From contig PLNZ01000307.1 in the NCBI GenBank assembly GCA_003142915.1, forward strand, positions 1 through 7,591: 7,591 bases of DNA, given 5' to 3'. Under the pieces are notes generated by a model, which had not been told where the DNA came from, ran no database searches, and saw only the letters and a program-made list of their open reading frames with translations. Of the stretch, positions 7,410 to 7,591 are shown piece after piece (position 1 is the first letter of the stretch; each line of letters begins with the position of its first letter). The position numbers and the translations under genes are program-made. The DNA comes from Ignavibacteriales bacterium. Lineage in GTDB: Bacteria; Bacteroidota; Ignavibacteria; Ignavibacteriales; Ignavibacteriaceae.

Positions 7410-7503
7410 TATACATTAGCTGATTTTGAAATTGAGGAATATGTCCCTTGGCAGTACTAAGATTATTCACTTTCCCAAAGGTATTGGAAGCTAAAACAGC
7501 CAT
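7396..7503 (-). CDS. Small leader ORF overlapping the glucokinase start (hypothetical)
   Basis: A 35-residue frame starts MAVLASNTFGKV and ends MYNDEH. Its ATG at 7503 is preceded by GAGGAG (7518-7513) with a 9-nt spacing, a much better site than that of the kinase. It ends with TAA at 7396 and overlaps the kinase ATG by 14 nt in another frame. I recognise no family: there is no membrane segment, no cysteine and no run of a single amino acid of the kind found in attenuator leaders. It may be translated mainly to bring ribosomes to the kinase start. It could also be a remnant, or the result of a frameshift that separated an N-terminal extension of the kinase; the kinase frame itself looks complete without it. 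Confidence 0.45.
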   Translation of the reverse strand: MAVLASNTFGKVNNLSTAKGHIPQFQNQLMYNDEH

Positions 7504-7512
7504 ACCTGAAAA

Positions 7513-7518
7513 CTCCTC
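7513..7518 (-). promoter_or_regulatory. Ribosome binding site of the small leader ORF
   Basis: GAGGAG on the minus strand lies nine bases before the ATG at 7503. It is the only strong ribosome binding site near the kinase gene, and the main reason for taking the 35-codon ORF seriously. Confidence 0.55.
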
Positions 7519-7541
7519 AATTATAATTTAATATTATAATT
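7519..7541. repeat. Perfect 9-bp dyad over the candidate -10 region
   Basis: AATTATAAT (7519-7527) and ATTATAATT (7533-7541) are exact inverted copies around a 5-nt spacer. On the minus strand each arm contains a TATAAT (7538-7533 and 7525-7520). The first would start transcription about 25-30 bases before the leader ATG. The dyad directly adjoins the ribosome binding site, so it could act as an operator or as an RNA stem. It is made only of A and T, which raises the odds of chance. Confidence 0.4.
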
Positions 7542-7552
7542 AGTTTTAGTTA

Positions 7553-7568
7553 GTAAAGACGTTTTTAC
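7553..7568. promoter_or_regulatory. Candidate operator: 16-bp palindrome with central ACGT
   Basis: GTAAAGACGTTTTTAC is symmetric at seven of eight positions about a central CG. It lies where the -35 element would be for the TATAAT at 7538-7533. A CG-centred palindrome with AT-rich arms is reminiscent of LacI-type operators, which often control sugar genes, but it does not match the CcpA/LacI consensus exactly. No regulator gene is in the window, so the assignment is inference. Confidence 0.35.
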
Positions 7569-7591
7569 CACATACAATTTTTTTATATCCC

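Noticed and set aside
6438..7503. A frameshift that would fuse the leader ORF to the kinase
   Set aside because: The kinase frame already starts at the normal distance from its ATP-binding motif, so no missing N-terminus needs explaining. It remains testable by resequencing.
1..7591. CRISPR arrays, tRNA or rRNA genes, insertion sequences
   Set aside because: No regularly spaced direct repeats, cloverleaf, rRNA-like stretch, transposase or flanking terminal repeats were seen on either strand.

Overview
This is an AT-rich bacterial window. All recognisable genes are on the minus strand, so transcription runs from the right end to the left. The gene content suggests a Gram-negative saccharolytic anaerobe or facultative anaerobe of the Bacteroidota/Ignavibacteria kind: a Sec-exported GH3 enzyme with a PA14 insert and a cytoplasmic GH94 phosphorylase sit beside a ROK kinase and an exported Memo-like protein. 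The taxonomic guess is inference from protein style and base composition; no marker gene is present.

Layout in transcription order (right to left): a regulatory stretch with two palindromes (about 7519-7568); a short 35-codon leader ORF with a good ribosome binding site (7396-7503); a ROK-family glucokinase (6438-7409) that overlaps the leader by 14 nt; an 80-bp gap; a cellobiose phosphorylase (3922-6357); a 173-bp gap with a weak terminator-like hairpin, a 9-bp dyad, a candidate promoter and a perfect Shine-Dalgarno; a GH3 beta-glucosidase with PA14 insert (1262-3748); a strong intrinsic terminator (1178-1225); a candidate promoter; and a signal-peptide-bearing Memo-family protein (1070 down to the left edge, truncated by the window).

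The three enzymes make a coherent route for cellobiose and short beta-glucans. The exported GH3 enzyme trims beta-glucosides to glucose outside the cytoplasm. The phosphorylase splits imported cellobiose into glucose 1-phosphate and glucose. The glucokinase phosphorylates the free glucose from both routes. No transporter or regulator gene lies in the window. The Memo-like gene is separated from this cassette by a terminator and is probably a separate unit.

This is mostly known sugar metabolism. The least explained parts are the coupled leader ORF with palindromes ahead of the kinase, the structured leader of the GH3 gene, and the exported Memo-like protein. I found no RNA genes, CRISPR array, insertion sequence or obvious novel system.
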